In this document: piece by piece, positions 24,029 through 34,834 of the stretch
Layout of the letters: the number at the start of each line of letters is the position of its first letter
How positions within the stretch are numbered: the first letter of the stretch is position 1
Assembly (NCBI RefSeq): GCF_026914265.1
Contig: NC_069125.1
Coordinates: forward strand, 73,347,546 to 73,411,545
Origin: Mya arenaria
Taxonomy: Eukaryota; Mollusca; Bivalvia; Myida; Myidae
Reading direction: 5' to 3'
Length of the DNA: 64,000 nucleotides
Position numbers and translations under genes: made by a program
Notes under the pieces: generated by a model
Database searches by the model: none
Told to the model about the DNA's origin: nothing
What the model saw: the letters and a program-made list of their open reading frames with translations, nothing else

Positions 24029-24101
24029 TGTTTCCGCTGAGGATTGAACTCAGGACCTTCCGCGTGTTAAGCGGATGTGATAACCACTACACCACGGAAA
24101 C
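24029..24101 (-). tRNA. tRNA-Val(AAC), Val1 copy of unit 1
   Basis: Complete 73-nt cloverleaf on minus. Acceptor GTTTCCG pairs with CGGAAAC, discriminator is A, and anticodon loop TTAACAC gives AAC. The anticodon stem TCCGC-GCGGA is fully paired, and A14, T33 and the TTC of the T loop are kept. A TTTT run follows in the transcript direction. This is the canonical Val form of the array. Confidence 0.93.
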
Positions 24102-24199
24102 AGCATTCATTCTGGACAGCAAGTTTAAAGCCAAGTACATAAATTGTATCATAGCAAATATATTCCAATCATTAAATACTAAAACGGAGGACACACACC

Positions 24200-24257
24200 G
24201 CCTCCGTAGCCTAATTGATCTACGCCAGGGATTGCGGGTTAGAATCCGCCGGGGGTT
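24200..24257 (+). pseudogene. Truncated tRNA-Arg pseudogene (psiArg), unit 1
   Basis: 58 nt. The acceptor and T-arm halves of tRNA-Arg(CCT) remain, but about 15 nt covering part of the D arm and the anticodon are absent and the B-box reads GGTTAGAATCC. It cannot decode. This copy also has a GGGGG run in the 3' acceptor strand. Confidence 0.9.
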
Positions 24258-24541
24258 CGTTTGTCATTACAACTCTTTTAACTTACATATCTTATGCTTG
24301 TTTATATTGACAAAAGGTAGTCGATAGGCGTTTAATCATTGAAAATACCAAGTTCCAAGCGTACGTTTATAGACAATAGTTATTTTCCTGGTGTTGAACC
24401 TGGTAACCTTCGCAAATACATTACACTTTTCGAGTAAGGAAATGCAAAATGCGAAAATGCTTTTTCAAAATATTTCGTACATCAAAAACCTTATAAATTA
24501 CAGAAATATCCATTTTAATGATAAGAACAAACCAAAGTTAC

Positions 24542-24739
24542 ATGTATTTATTATCGGAATTGATAATGTAAAATTCGGTTGTGAGGTAGATTTTGTAGGG
24601 TACTGTAGTTTATATAAGTTTTACATTTTCCTCGAGGAAATTACAAGTATCGGGTTATGTACTGATTTGGGAAATCATTCGATAAGCAAGTGGGGTACGG
24701 AGAGGATCGTGTCATTGTACACTAGTAGCGTGTTTTATT
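24542..24739 (+). repeat. Split direct repeat A1 of the retroelement
   Basis: 198 bp, identical by eye to A2 at 25890-26087. Its first base marks the left edge of the insertion. Confidence 0.9.
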
Positions 24740-25772
24740 ATTGTGAACACTATTTATTTATTTTTTTGGACATTGGAAATTTAGAAATTAAATACTTAAT
24801 ATTGCTATTTAATTTAATAAGCCACTGCTAGGCTATGTTTGGGGGGACGGAAAGGCAGTGTTTTGAGGAAGGAGTCGGAGGCCGGTCGTAGCGACACACC
24901 GGAAGGAGGAGCTGGCATGCCACGTGGCCAGGGAGAACAAGCTTTGTTTCATTTTCTCGCCGCGCTGGTCCACCGCCAACGGCCACCGTGACGTCAGCGA
25001 TTTCCGGCCAAGGCTACTTCTCCAGTCCTGCGTTCTCCAATCGAGCGACATCCATGGTCATGGTTAGGGATAGACAGCAGCTTTTTCGCCCCTACCACCC
25101 TTACCAAGCGAGGTCCAACGCCAACACCAACGCCATCTGTTTCGGTTGCGGACGGAAAGGACACTTCCGGCGGGAGTGCGAGCTGGTCGGCGGGTCGTCT
25201 GTCAAACGAGAGAGCGGCATCGGAGGGCCTAAACAATGATAAGTACTTTCATGATGATAGTGACTGTTTGGGTGAAATGAGAATGAGATGAGAAAATAAG
25301 GTTTTTATCATCGTATTTCGTAGTTATTTTAAAATAACTTACGTAAAGATATTATTTGAAAATGTGTGTTTCTTATACCATTTACATCTGATGTAAATGA
25401 GGTTCGTACACTGTGTGCGAAGTATAACATAATATGTTTAGTCCCTTGGACCGTTCCGCTTGTATCAGATACTTGCGAAGTCGTACTCTGAGTGCGAGGA
25501 TTATTTTATGCATTGCAGAATATAGATCTTTCCGTTCAGGGGGTGCTACGGCGGCTGCTAATGGGGGTGTCCCTGAACGATTGTTCAAAAGGCATGGCAG
25601 ATGGAAATCTGAAAATGCAAAAGATCGTTATGTCAGGGAATCGGATGACACTAAGAAATTTGTATCTCTTAATCTTGGTTTATAGATTACATGAATTGTT
25701 ATACAATTTAGGTATATTTCATTCATTGATATATTTTTGACTGTTGTATACGCACCCGTTCTTTTACTGTCT

Positions 25773-25889
25773 ATAAAATACCCCGCTTGTTGGCACACCT
25801 ATATTGTGTTCCTTTGTTTGTCTTTACTTAAGGTTAAGATAATAAATATTTTATGTTTGGCATAAAATGAAATGAAATAGAAAACATAA
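25773..25889 (+). repeat. Split direct repeat B1 of the retroelement
   Basis: 117 bp, identical by eye to B2 and directly abutting A2. Confidence 0.9.
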
Positions 25890-26087
25890 ATGTATTTATT
25901 ATCGGAATTGATAATGTAAAATTCGGTTGTGAGGTAGATTTTGTAGGGTACTGTAGTTTATATAAGTTTTACATTTTCCTCGAGGAAATTACAAGTATCG
26001 GGTTATGTACTGATTTGGGAAATCATTCGATAAGCAAGTGGGGTACGGAGAGGATCGTGTCATTGTACACTAGTAGCGTGTTTTATT
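25890..26087 (+). repeat. Split direct repeat A2 of the retroelement
   Basis: Second copy of A1. It is followed by 264 bp of sequence not repeated elsewhere in the element. Confidence 0.9.
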
Positions 26088-26351
26088 GATTACAAAAAAT
26101 GATATACAAATAGATGATTGTTTCTGTGTTATTAACGCATATTTATTTTTCAGTTTGGTATTGTTTGTGTTACCAACGTACGAATGGGAGTTTATTCGTG
26201 TAGAGGGCTGTGAGTGGCATTGATTCCGGACATTACTACAATGCAGAAGCATTCATCACTGTGTTTAGGAACATTGAGCCATTCACCATGTTATGGCTAT
26301 TCAGGGAATCAGTGCCTGTGTGAATATTATTGAATTGTCAGAATATACAAA

Positions 26352-26468
26352 ATAAAATACCCCGCTTGTTGGCACACCTATATTGTGTTCCTTTGTTTGT
26401 CTTTACTTAAGGTTAAGATAATAAATATTTTATGTTTGGCATAAAATGAAATGAAATAGAAAACATAA
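26352..26468 (+). repeat. Split direct repeat B2 of the retroelement
   Basis: Second copy of B1. Its last base is the right edge of the insertion. Confidence 0.9.
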
Positions 26469-26520
26469 CCTAATATACTGTACTTTAAAGATCAAAGAAA
26501 AGGAGCCCTTCAAAATATTA

Positions 26521-26593
26521 TGTTTCCGCTGAGGATTGAACTCAGGACCTTCCGCGTGTTAAGCGGATGTGATAACCACTACACCACGGAAAC
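26521..26593 (-). tRNA. tRNA-Val(AAC), Val2 copy of unit 1
   Basis: Canonical Val form, just right of the retroelement. Divergent to the ArgB gene that starts 131 bp away. Confidence 0.93.
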
Positions 26594-26724
26594 AGCACTT
26601 ATAGTTTACAGTAATATCACAAGCAAGTATGTATCTTTTATTATATTAATAACGTTTCGCAAATTTTTTGAGCGAAATGTTATTGCTATTTCTATTTTTA
26701 CATACTAAAATGTGTACATCCACC

Positions 26725-26797
26725 GCCTCCGTGGCCTAATGGATAAGGCATCGGCCTCCTAAGCCGGGGATTGCGGGTTCGAATCCCGCCGGAGGTT
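26725..26797 (+). tRNA. tRNA-Arg(CCT), ArgB copy of unit 1
   Basis: Complete 73-nt cloverleaf. D stem GCCT-AGGC is fully paired, anticodon is CCT, and the A-box (TGGCCTAATGG) and B-box (GGTTCGAATCC) match consensus. The acceptor ends in a G1-T72 pair with T as discriminator base, and TTTT lies 20 bp downstream. Ten of eleven ArgB copies share this exact sequence. Confidence 0.95.
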
Positions 26798-27116
26798 CGC
26801 TTGTCCGTTCACCTCTTTTACTTCATATGCTTGGTTATATTGACATACGGAAGTCGAAAAGCGTTTCCAAGTTTTCGATTACAGACAATAGTAATCTGCC
26901 CGGTATTGAACATGATTACCTTTGGCAAATACATTACACTTTTCGCGTAAGGAATTTAGAACAAATAGCGCAAACGATGCATTCTCAAAATAGTTGGTAC
27001 ATGCCCAAACTTTATTACTAGCGAAAAACAACAACAATTTTATCATAACAAAAAACAACAAATAACTGCGATACTGCTTTTGAAAAATTAAGGGAAAAGA
27101 TCGCTTCAAAATAATT

Positions 27117-27189
27117 TGTTTCCGCTGAGGATTGAACTCAGGACCTTTCGCGTGTTAAGCGGATGTGATAACCACCACACCACGGAAAC
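27117..27189 (-). tRNA. tRNA-Val(AAC), Val3 copy of unit 1, doubtful function
   Basis: 73-nt cloverleaf with anticodon AAC, but with two faults common to all Val3 copies. The anticodon stem TCCGC faces GCGAA, leaving a C28-A42 mismatch, and position 14 is G instead of the near-universal A. Probably a weak or dead gene. Confidence 0.65.
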
Positions 27190-27287
27190 AGCATTCATTA
27201 TCTACAGAGAGTTCAAAGCCAAGTGCATACGTTGTATTATAGTATAAACATTTACCTCTTCAAATACTATGCAATCGGGTATGTAAC

Positions 27288-27360
27288 GCCTCCGTGGCCC
27301 AATGGATAAGGCATCGGCCTCCTAAGCCGGGGATTGCGGGTTCGAGTCCCGCCGGAGGTT
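27288..27360 (+). tRNA. tRNA-Arg(CCT), ArgA copy of unit 2
   Basis: Canonical ArgA: differs from ArgB by C13 (GCCC D stem, C13-A22 mismatch) and G in the T loop (TTCGAGT). The near T run is broken here (ctattgttctt), so the first TTTT lies about 50 bp downstream. Confidence 0.92.
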
Positions 27361-27866
27361 CGTTTGTCAGATGAGCTATTGTTCTTACATATCACTTGCA
27401 TTTTCAATTTGACAAAGGGAGGTCAGTATGCGCTTCATCATTAAAATCGTAACGTAAAGTGTCTGTTTATGGGCGATAACTTAACTTTCTGAGGCCAATT
27501 GTTTAAAACTGGTACATTCTTTAGTTAGGAGAGAATCGGCCAAAAATATTCAATGATTGGTCAGTTGTTATACAAAATGTATTATTAACCAATGAAAATG
27601 ATCATCAGTTCTAAACTTAATATGCAGACGTTTTTTTCAGTTTTATGCAATTGGCTGCAACCGGTATTTTACCAAAAGATTACACTTTTCACGTAACAAA
27701 TTGAAAACAAATATATAGCGCAAATGTTGCTTTTTAAGATATTTTGGTCGATGCAAAAACTTTATTACTTGCAGAAATATCTATTTTCATCATAAGAACA
27801 AATCAATCTAACTTTGATATACTGTTCTTTAAAAATCAAAGAGCCCTTCAGCAAGGCAAAATATTA

Positions 27867-27939
27867 TGTTTCCGCTGAGGATTGAACTCAGGACCTTCCG
27901 CGTGTTAAGCGGATGTGATAACCTCTACATCATGGAAAC
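27867..27939 (-). pseudogene. tRNA-Val(AAC) pseudogene, Val1 copy of unit 2
   Basis: Anticodon AAC is kept, but G7 and G10 are A and T16 is A. This breaks acceptor and D-arm pairs and damages the A-box. The same changes occur in unit 3. Confidence 0.75.
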
Positions 27940-28037
27940 AGCATTCATTCTGGACAGCAAGTTTAAAGCCAAGTACATAAATTGTATCATAGCAAATATA
28001 TTCCAATCATTAAATACTAAAACGGAGGACACACACC

Positions 28038-28095
28038 GCCTCCGTAGCCTAATTGATCTAAGCCAGGGATTGCGGGTTAGAATCCGCCGGAGGTT
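28038..28095 (+). pseudogene. psiArg, unit 2
   Basis: 58-nt truncated Arg, without anticodon. Typical form of this family. Confidence 0.9.
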
Positions 28096-28429
28096 CGTTT
28101 GTCATTACAACTCTTTTAACTTACATATCTTATGCTTGTTCATATTGACAAAGGGTAGTCGATAGGCGTTTAATCATTGAAAATACCAAGTTCCAAGCGT
28201 ACGTTTATAGACAATAGTTATTTTCCTGGTGTTGAACCTGGTAACCTTCACAAATACATTACACTTTTCGAGTAAGGAAATGCAAAATGCGAAAATGCTT
28301 TTTTAAAATATTTCGTACATCAAAAACCTTATAAATTACAGAAATATCCATTTTAATGATAAGAACAAACCAAAGTTACCCTAATATACTGTACTTTAAA
28401 GATAAAAAAAGGAGCCCTTCAAAATATTA

Positions 28430-28502
28430 TGTTTCCGCTGAGGATTGAACTCAGGACCTTCCGCGTGTTAAGCGGATGTGATAACCACTACACCACGGAA
28501 AC
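28430..28502 (-). tRNA. tRNA-Val(AAC), Val2 copy of unit 2
   Basis: Canonical Val form. The flank has a short deletion (gataaaaaaagg) also seen in unit 3. Confidence 0.93.
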
Positions 28503-28633
28503 AGCACTTATAGTTTACAGTAATATCACAAGCAAGTATGTATCTTTTATTATATTAATAACGTTTCGCAAATTTTTTGAGCGAAATGTTATTGCTATTT
28601 GTATTTTTACATACTAAAATGTGTACATCCACC

Positions 28634-28706
28634 GCCTCCGTGGCCTAATGGATAAGGCATCGGCCTCCTAAGCCGGGGATTGCGGGTTCGAATCCCGCCG
28701 GAGGTT
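28634..28706 (+). tRNA. tRNA-Arg(CCT), ArgB copy of unit 2
   Basis: Canonical ArgB sequence. Confidence 0.95.
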
Positions 28707-29024
28707 CGCTTGTCCGTTCACCTCTTTTACTTCATATGCTTGGTTATATTGACATACGGAAGTCGAAAAGCGTTTCCAAGTTTTCGATTACAGACAATAG
28801 TAATCTGCCCGGTATTGAACATGATTACCTTGGCAAATACATTACACTTTTCGCGTAAGGAATTTAGAACAAATAGCGCAAACGATGCATTCTCAAAATA
28901 GTTGGTACATGCCCAAACTTTATTACTAGCGAAAAACAACAACAATTTTATCATAACAAAAAACAACAAATAACTGCGATACTGCTTTTGAAAAATTAAG
29001 GGAAAAGATCGCTTCAAAATAATT

Positions 29025-29097
29025 TGTTTCCGCTGAGGATTGAACTCAGGACCTTTCGCGTGTTAAGCGGATGTGATAACCACCACACCACGGAAAC
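29025..29097 (-). tRNA. tRNA-Val(AAC), Val3 copy of unit 2, doubtful function
   Basis: Val3 form with C28-A42 mismatch and G14. Confidence 0.65.
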
Positions 29098-29195
29098 AGC
29101 ATTCATTATCTACAGAGAGTTCAAAGCCAAGTGCATACGTTGTATTATAGTATAAACATTTACCTCTTCAAATACTATGCAATCGGGTATGTAAC

Positions 29196-29268
29196 GCCTC
29201 CGTGGCCCAATGGATAAGGCATCGGCCTCCTAAGCCGGGGATTGCGGGTTCGAGTCCCGCCGGAGGTT
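29196..29268 (+). tRNA. tRNA-Arg(CCT), ArgA copy of unit 3
   Basis: Canonical ArgA; the near T run is broken as in unit 2. Confidence 0.92.
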
Positions 29269-29774
29269 CGTTTGTCAGATGAGCTATTGTTCTTACATAT
29301 CACTTGCATTTTCAATTTGACAAAGGGAGGTCAGTATGCGCTTCATCATTAAAATCGTAACGTAAAGTGTCTGTTTATGGGCGATAACTTAACTTTCTGA
29401 GGCCAATTGTTTAAAACTGGTACATTCTTTAGTTAGGAGAGAATCGGCCAAAAATATTCAATGATTGGTCAGTTGTTATACAAAATGTATTATTAACCAA
29501 TGAAAATGATCATCAGTTCTAAACTTAATATGCAGACGTTTTTTTCAGTTTTATGCAATTGGCTGCAACCGGTATTTTACCAAAAGATTACACTTTTCAC
29601 GTAACAAATTGAAAACAAATATATAGCGCAAATGTTGCTTTTTAAGATATTTTGGTCGATGCAAAAACTTTATTACTTGCAGAAATATCTATTTTCATCA
29701 TAAGAACAAATCAATCTAACTTTGATATACTGTTCTTTAAAAATCAAAGAGCCCTTCAGCAAGGCAAAATATTA

Positions 29775-29847
29775 TGTTTCCGCTGAGGATTGAACTCAGG
29801 ACCTTCCGCGTGTTAAGCGGATGTGATAACCTCTACATCATGGAAAC
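29775..29847 (-). pseudogene. tRNA-Val(AAC) pseudogene, Val1 copy of unit 3
   Basis: Same three changes as the copy at 27867, which supports units 2 and 3 being a recent duplicate pair. Confidence 0.75.
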
Positions 29848-29945
29848 AGCATTCATTCTGGACAGCAAGTTTAAAGCCAAGTACATAAATTGTATCATAG
29901 CAAATATATTCCAATCATTAAATACTAAAACGGAGGACACACACC

Positions 29946-30003
29946 GCCTCCGTAGCCTAATTGATCTAAGCCAGGGATTGCGGGTTAGAATCCGCCGGAG
30001 GTT
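29946..30003 (+). pseudogene. psiArg, unit 3
   Basis: 58-nt truncated Arg, same as the unit 2 copy. Confidence 0.9.
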
Positions 30004-30337
30004 CGTTTGTCATTACAACTCTTTTAACTTACATATCTTATGCTTGTTCATATTGACAAAGGGTAGTCGATAGGCGTTTAATCATTGAAAATACCAAGTT
30101 CCAAGCGTACGTTTATAGACAATAGTTATTTTCCTGGTGTTGAACCTGGTAACCTTCACAAATACATTACACTTTTCGAGTAAGGAAATGCAAAATGCGA
30201 AAATGCTTTTTTAAAATATTTCGTACATCAAAAACCTTATAAATTACAGAAATATCCATTTTAATGATAAGAACAAACCAAAGTTACCCTAATATACTGT
30301 ACTTTAAAGATAAAAAAAGGAGCCCTTCAAAATATTA

Positions 30338-30410
30338 TGTTTCCGCTGAGGATTGAACTCAGGACCTTCCGCGTGTTAAGCGGATGTGATAACCACTACA
30401 CCACGGAAAC
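30338..30410 (-). tRNA. tRNA-Val(AAC), Val2 copy of unit 3
   Basis: Canonical Val form. Confidence 0.93.
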
Positions 30411-30541
30411 AGCACTTATAGTTTACAGTAATATCACAAGCAAGTATGTATCTTTTATTATATTAATAACGTTTCGCAAATTTTTTGAGCGAAATGTTAT
30501 TGCTATTTGTATTTTTACATACTAAAATGTGTACATCCACC

Positions 30542-30614
30542 GCCTCCGTGGCCTAATGGATAAGGCATCGGCCTCCTAAGCCGGGGATTGCGGGTTCGAA
30601 TCCCGCCGGAGGTT
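30542..30614 (+). tRNA. tRNA-Arg(CCT), ArgB copy of unit 3
   Basis: Canonical ArgB sequence. Confidence 0.95.
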
Positions 30615-30932
30615 CGCTTGTCCGTTCACCTCTTTTACTTCATATGCTTGGTTATATTGACATACGGAAGTCGAAAAGCGTTTCCAAGTTTTCGATTACA
30701 GACAATAGTAATCTGCCCGGTATTGAACATGATTACCTTGGCAAATACATTACACTTTTCGCGTAAGGAATTTAGAACAAATAGCGCAAACGATGCATTC
30801 TCAAAATAGTTGGTACATGCCCAAACTTTATTACTAGCGAAAAACAACAACAATTTTATCATAACAAAAAACAACAAATAACTGCGATACTGCTTTTGAA
30901 AAATTAAGGGAAAAGATCGCTTCAAAATAATT

Positions 30933-31005
30933 TGTTTCCGCTGAGGATTGAACTCAGGACCTTTCGCGTGTTAAGCGGATGTGATAACCACCACACCACG
31001 GAAAC
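30933..31005 (-). tRNA. tRNA-Val(AAC), Val3 copy of unit 3, doubtful function
   Basis: Val3 form with C28-A42 mismatch and G14. Confidence 0.65.
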
Positions 31006-31103
31006 AGCATTCATTATCTACAGAGAGTTCAAAGCCAAGTGCATACGTTGTATTATAGTATAAACATTTACTTCTTCAAATACTATGCAATCGGGTATGT
31101 AAC

Positions 31104-31176
31104 GCCTCCGTGGCCCAATGGATAAGGCATCGGACTCCTAAGCTGGGGATTGCGGGTTCGAGTCCCGCCGGAGGTT
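31104..31176 (+). tRNA. tRNA-Arg(CCT), ArgA copy of unit 4, variant
   Basis: Anticodon CCT is kept, but C31 is A (A31-G39 mismatch) and the 3' anticodon stem is GCTGG. The TTTTT run is restored downstream. Confidence 0.75.
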
Positions 31177-31400
31177 CGTTTGTCAGATGAGCTATTTTTC
31201 TTACATATCACTTGCATTTTCAATTTGACAAAGGGAGGTCAGTATGCGCATCATCATTAAAATCGTTACGTAAAGTGTCTGTTTATGGGCGATAACTTAA
31301 CTTTCTGAGGCCAATTGTTTAAAACTGGTACATTCTTTAGTTAGGAGAGAATCGGCCAAAAATATTCAATGATTGGTCAGTTGTTATACAAATGTATTAT

Positions 31401-31421
31401 TAACCACTACACCACGGAAAC
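31401..31421 (-). pseudogene. Truncated tRNA-Val, unit 4
   Basis: Only the first 21 nt of the tRNA remain. They are fused to array spacer at the shared word taacca, the scar of a 331-bp deletion relative to full units. Confidence 0.85.
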
Positions 31422-31519
31422 AGCATTCATTCTGGACAGCAAGTTTAAAGCCAAGTACATAAATTGTATCATAGCAAATATATTCCAATCATTAAATACT
31501 AAAACGGAGGACACACACC

Positions 31520-31577
31520 GCCTCCGTAGCCTAATTGATCTAAGCCAGGGATTGCGGGTTAGAATCCGCCGGAGGTT
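31520..31577 (+). pseudogene. psiArg, unit 4
   Basis: 58-nt truncated Arg, typical form. Confidence 0.9.
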
Positions 31578-31913
31578 CGTTTGTCATTACAACTCTTTTA
31601 ACTTACATATCTTATGCTTGTTCATATTGACAAAAGGTAGTCGATAGGCGTTTAATCATTGAAAATACCAAGTTCCAAGCGTACGTTTATAGACAATAGT
31701 TATTTTCCTGGTGTTGAACCTGGTAACCTTCGCAAATACATTACACTTTTCGAGTAAGGAAATGCAAAATGCGAAAATGCTTTTTCAAAATATTTCGTAC
31801 ATCAAAAACCTTATAAATTACAGAAATATCCATTTTAATGATAAGAACAAACCAAAGTTACCCTAATATACTGTACTTTAAAGATCAAAGAAAAGGAGCC
31901 CTTCAAAATATTA

Positions 31914-31986
31914 TGTTTCCGCTGAGGATTGAACTCAGGACCTTCCGCGTGTTAAGCGGATGTGATAACCACTACACCACGGAAAC
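31914..31986 (-). tRNA. tRNA-Val(AAC), Val2 copy of unit 4
   Basis: Canonical Val form. Confidence 0.93.
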
Positions 31987-32117
31987 AGCACTTATAGTTT
32001 ACAGTAATATCACAAGCAAGTATGTATCTTTTATTATATTAATAACGTTTCGCAAATTTTTTGAGCGAAATGTTATTGCTATTTGTATTTTTACATACTA
32101 AAATGTGTACATCCACC

Positions 32118-32190
32118 GCCTCCGTGGCCTAATGGATAAGGCATCGGCCTCCTAAGCCGGGGATTGCGGGTTCGAATCCCGCCGGAGGTT
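32118..32190 (+). tRNA. tRNA-Arg(CCT), ArgB copy of unit 4
   Basis: Canonical ArgB sequence. Confidence 0.95.
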
Positions 32191-32509
32191 CGCTTGTCCG
32201 TTCACCTCTTTTACTTCATATGCTTGGTTATATTGACATACGGAAGTCGAAAAGCGTTTCCAAGTTTTCGATTACAGACAATAGTAATCTGCCCGGTATT
32301 GAACATGATTACCTTTGGCAAATACATTACACTTTTCGCGTAAGGAATTTAGAACAAATAGCGCAAACGATGCATTCTCAAAATAGTTGGTACATGCCCA
32401 AACTTTATTACTAGCGAAAAACAACAACAATTTTATCATAACAAAAAACAACAAATAACTGCGATACTGCTTTTGAAAAATTAAGGGAAAAGATCGCTTC
32501 AAAATAATT

Positions 32510-32582
32510 TGTTTCCGCTGAGGATTGAACTCAGGACCTTTCGCGTGTTAAGCGGATGTGATAACCACCACACCACGGAAAC
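32510..32582 (-). tRNA. tRNA-Val(AAC), Val3 copy of unit 4, doubtful function
   Basis: Val3 form with C28-A42 mismatch and G14. Confidence 0.65.
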
Positions 32583-32680
32583 AGCATTCATTATCTACAG
32601 AGAGTTCAAAGCCAAGTGCATACGTTGTATTATAGTATAAACATTTACTTCTTCAAATACTATGCAATCGGGTATGTAAC

Positions 32681-32753
32681 GCCTCCGTGGCCCAATGGAT
32701 AAGGCATCGGCCTCCTAAGCCCGGGATTGCGGGTTCGAGTCCCGCCGGAGGTT
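32681..32753 (+). tRNA. tRNA-Arg(CCT), ArgA copy of unit 5, variant
   Basis: 3' anticodon stem reads GCCCG, giving a C28-C42 mismatch; otherwise ArgA. Confidence 0.78.
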
Positions 32754-32977
32754 CGTTTGTCAGATGAGCTATTTTTCTTACATATCACTTGCATTTTCAA
32801 TTTGACAAAGGGAGGTCAGTATGCGCTTCATCATTAAAATCGTTACGTAAAGTGTCTGTTTATGGGCGATAACTTAACTTTCTGAGGCCAATTGTTTAAA
32901 ACTGGTACATTCTTTAGTTAGGAGAGAATCGGCCAAAAATATTCAATGATTGGTCAGTTGTTATACAAATGTATTAT

Positions 32978-32998
32978 TAACCACTACACCACGGAAAC
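32978..32998 (-). pseudogene. Truncated tRNA-Val, unit 5
   Basis: Same deletion scar as at 31401, so the deletion came before duplication of this unit. Confidence 0.85.
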
Positions 32999-33096
32999 AG
33001 CATTCATTCTGGACAGCAAGTTTAAAGCCAAGTACATAAATTGTATCATAGCAAATATATTCCAATCATTAAATACTAAAACGGAGGACACACACC

Positions 33097-33154
33097 GCCT
33101 CCGTAGCCTAATTGATCTAAGCCAGGGATTGCGGGTTAGAATCCGCCGGAGGTT
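33097..33154 (+). pseudogene. psiArg, unit 5
   Basis: 58-nt truncated Arg, typical form. Confidence 0.9.
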
Positions 33155-33490
33155 CGTTTGTCATTACAACTCTTTTAACTTACATATCTTATGCTTGTTC
33201 ATATTGACAAAAGGTAGTCGATAGGCGTTTAATCATTGAAAATACCAAGTTCCAAGCGTACGTTTATAGACAATAGTTATTTTCCTGGTGTTGAACCTGG
33301 TAACCTTCGCAAATACATTACACTTTTCGAGTAAGGAAATGCAAAATGCGAAAATGCTTTTTCAAAATATTTCGTACATCAAAAACCTTATAAATTACAG
33401 AAATATCCATTTTAATGATAAGAACAAACCAAAGTTACCGTAATATACTGTACTTTAAAGATCAAAGAAAAGGAGCCCTTCAAAATATTA

Positions 33491-33563
33491 TGTTTCCGCT
33501 GAGGATTGAACTCAGGACCTTCCGCGTGTTAAGCGGATGTGATAACCACTACACCACGGAAAC
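33491..33563 (-). tRNA. tRNA-Val(AAC), Val2 copy of unit 5
   Basis: Canonical Val form. Confidence 0.93.
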
Positions 33564-33694
33564 AGCACTTATAGTTTACAGTAATATCACAAGCAAGTAT
33601 GTATCTTTTATTATATTAATAACGTTTCGCAAATTTTTTGAGCGAAATGTTATTGCTATTTGTATTTTTACATACTAAAATGTGTACATCCACC

Positions 33695-33767
33695 GCCTCC
33701 GTGGCCTAATGGATAAGGCATCGGCCTCCTAAGCCGGGGATTGCGGGTTCGAATCCCGCCGGAGGTT
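33695..33767 (+). tRNA. tRNA-Arg(CCT), ArgB copy of unit 5
   Basis: Canonical ArgB sequence. Confidence 0.95.
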
Positions 33768-34086
33768 CGCTTGTCCGTTCACCTCTTTTACTTCATATGC
33801 TTGGTTATATTGACATACGGAAGTCGAAAAGCGTTTCCAAGTTTTCGATTACAGACAATAGTAATCTGCCCGGTATTGAACATGATTACCTTTGGCAAAT
33901 ACATTACACTTTTCGCGTAAGGAATTTAGAACAAATAGCGCAAACGATGCATTCTCAAAATAGTTGGTACATGCCCAAACTTTATTACTAGCGAAAAACA
34001 ACAACAATTTTATCATAACAAAAAACAACAAATAACTGCGATACTGCTTTTGAAAAATTAAGGGAAAAGATCGCTTCAAAATAATT

Positions 34087-34159
34087 TGTTTCCGCTGAGG
34101 ATTGAACTCAGGACCTTTCGCGTGTTAAGCGGATGTGATAACCACCACACCACGGAAAC
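34087..34159 (-). tRNA. tRNA-Val(AAC), Val3 copy of unit 5, doubtful function
   Basis: Val3 form with C28-A42 mismatch and G14. Confidence 0.65.
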
Positions 34160-34257
34160 AGCATTCATTATCTACAGAGAGTTCAAAGCCAAGTGCATAC
34201 GTTGTATTATAGTATAAACATTTACTTCTTCAAATACTATGCAATCGGGTATGTAAC

Positions 34258-34330
34258 GCCTCCGTGGCCCAATGGATAAGGCATCGGCCTCCTAAGCCGG
34301 GGATTGCGGGTTCGAGTCCCGCCGGAGGTT
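34258..34330 (+). tRNA. tRNA-Arg(CCT), ArgA copy of unit 6
   Basis: Canonical ArgA with a TTTTT run downstream. Confidence 0.94.
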
Positions 34331-34834
34331 CGTTTGTCAGATGAGCTATTTTTCTTACATATCACTTGCATTTTTAATTTGACAAAGGGAGGTCAGTATG
34401 CGCTTCATCATTAAAATCGTTACGTAAAGTGTCTGTTTATGGGCGATAACTTAACTTTCTGAGGCCAATTGTTTAAAACTGGTACATTCTTTAGTTAGGA
34501 GAGAATTGGCCAAAATATTCAATGATTGGTCAGTTGTTATACAAAATGTATTATTAACCAATGAACGTGATCATCAGTTCTAAAGTTAATATGCAGACGT
34601 TTTTTCAGTTTTATGCAATTGGCTGCAACCGGTATTTTACCAAAAGATTACACTTTTCACGTAACAAATTGAAAACAAATATATAGCGCAAATGTTGCTT
34701 TTTAAGATATTTTGGTCGATGCAAAAACTTTATTACTTGCAGAAATATCTATTTTCATCATAAGAACAAATCAATCTAACTTTGATATACTGTTCTTTAA
34801 AAATCAAAGAGCCCTTCAGCAAGGCAAAATATTA

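Larger units (their letters stand above)
24542..26468 (+). mobile_element. Broken Ngaro/PAT-like tyrosine-recombinase retroelement (fossil)
   Basis: The ends show split direct repeats in the order A1 (24542-24739), interior, B1 (25773-25889), A2 (25890-26087), B2 (26352-26468). A1 equals A2 and B1 equals B2 with no difference seen, so the insertion is young. The B1-A2 joint has the same words as the two outer ends brought together, which is the hallmark of DIRS-order elements of the Ngaro/PAT type. Parts seen are a CCHC zinc knuckle (Cys-x2-Cys-x4-His-x4-Cys, 25138-25179) and a tyrosine-recombinase C-terminal stretch (HGRW and a following Tyr, about 25540-25655). It is far shorter than whole relatives and is broken and non-autonomous. 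Flanks caaagttac and cctaatata join exactly into the empty site seen in sister units, with no target duplication. Confidence 0.88.
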
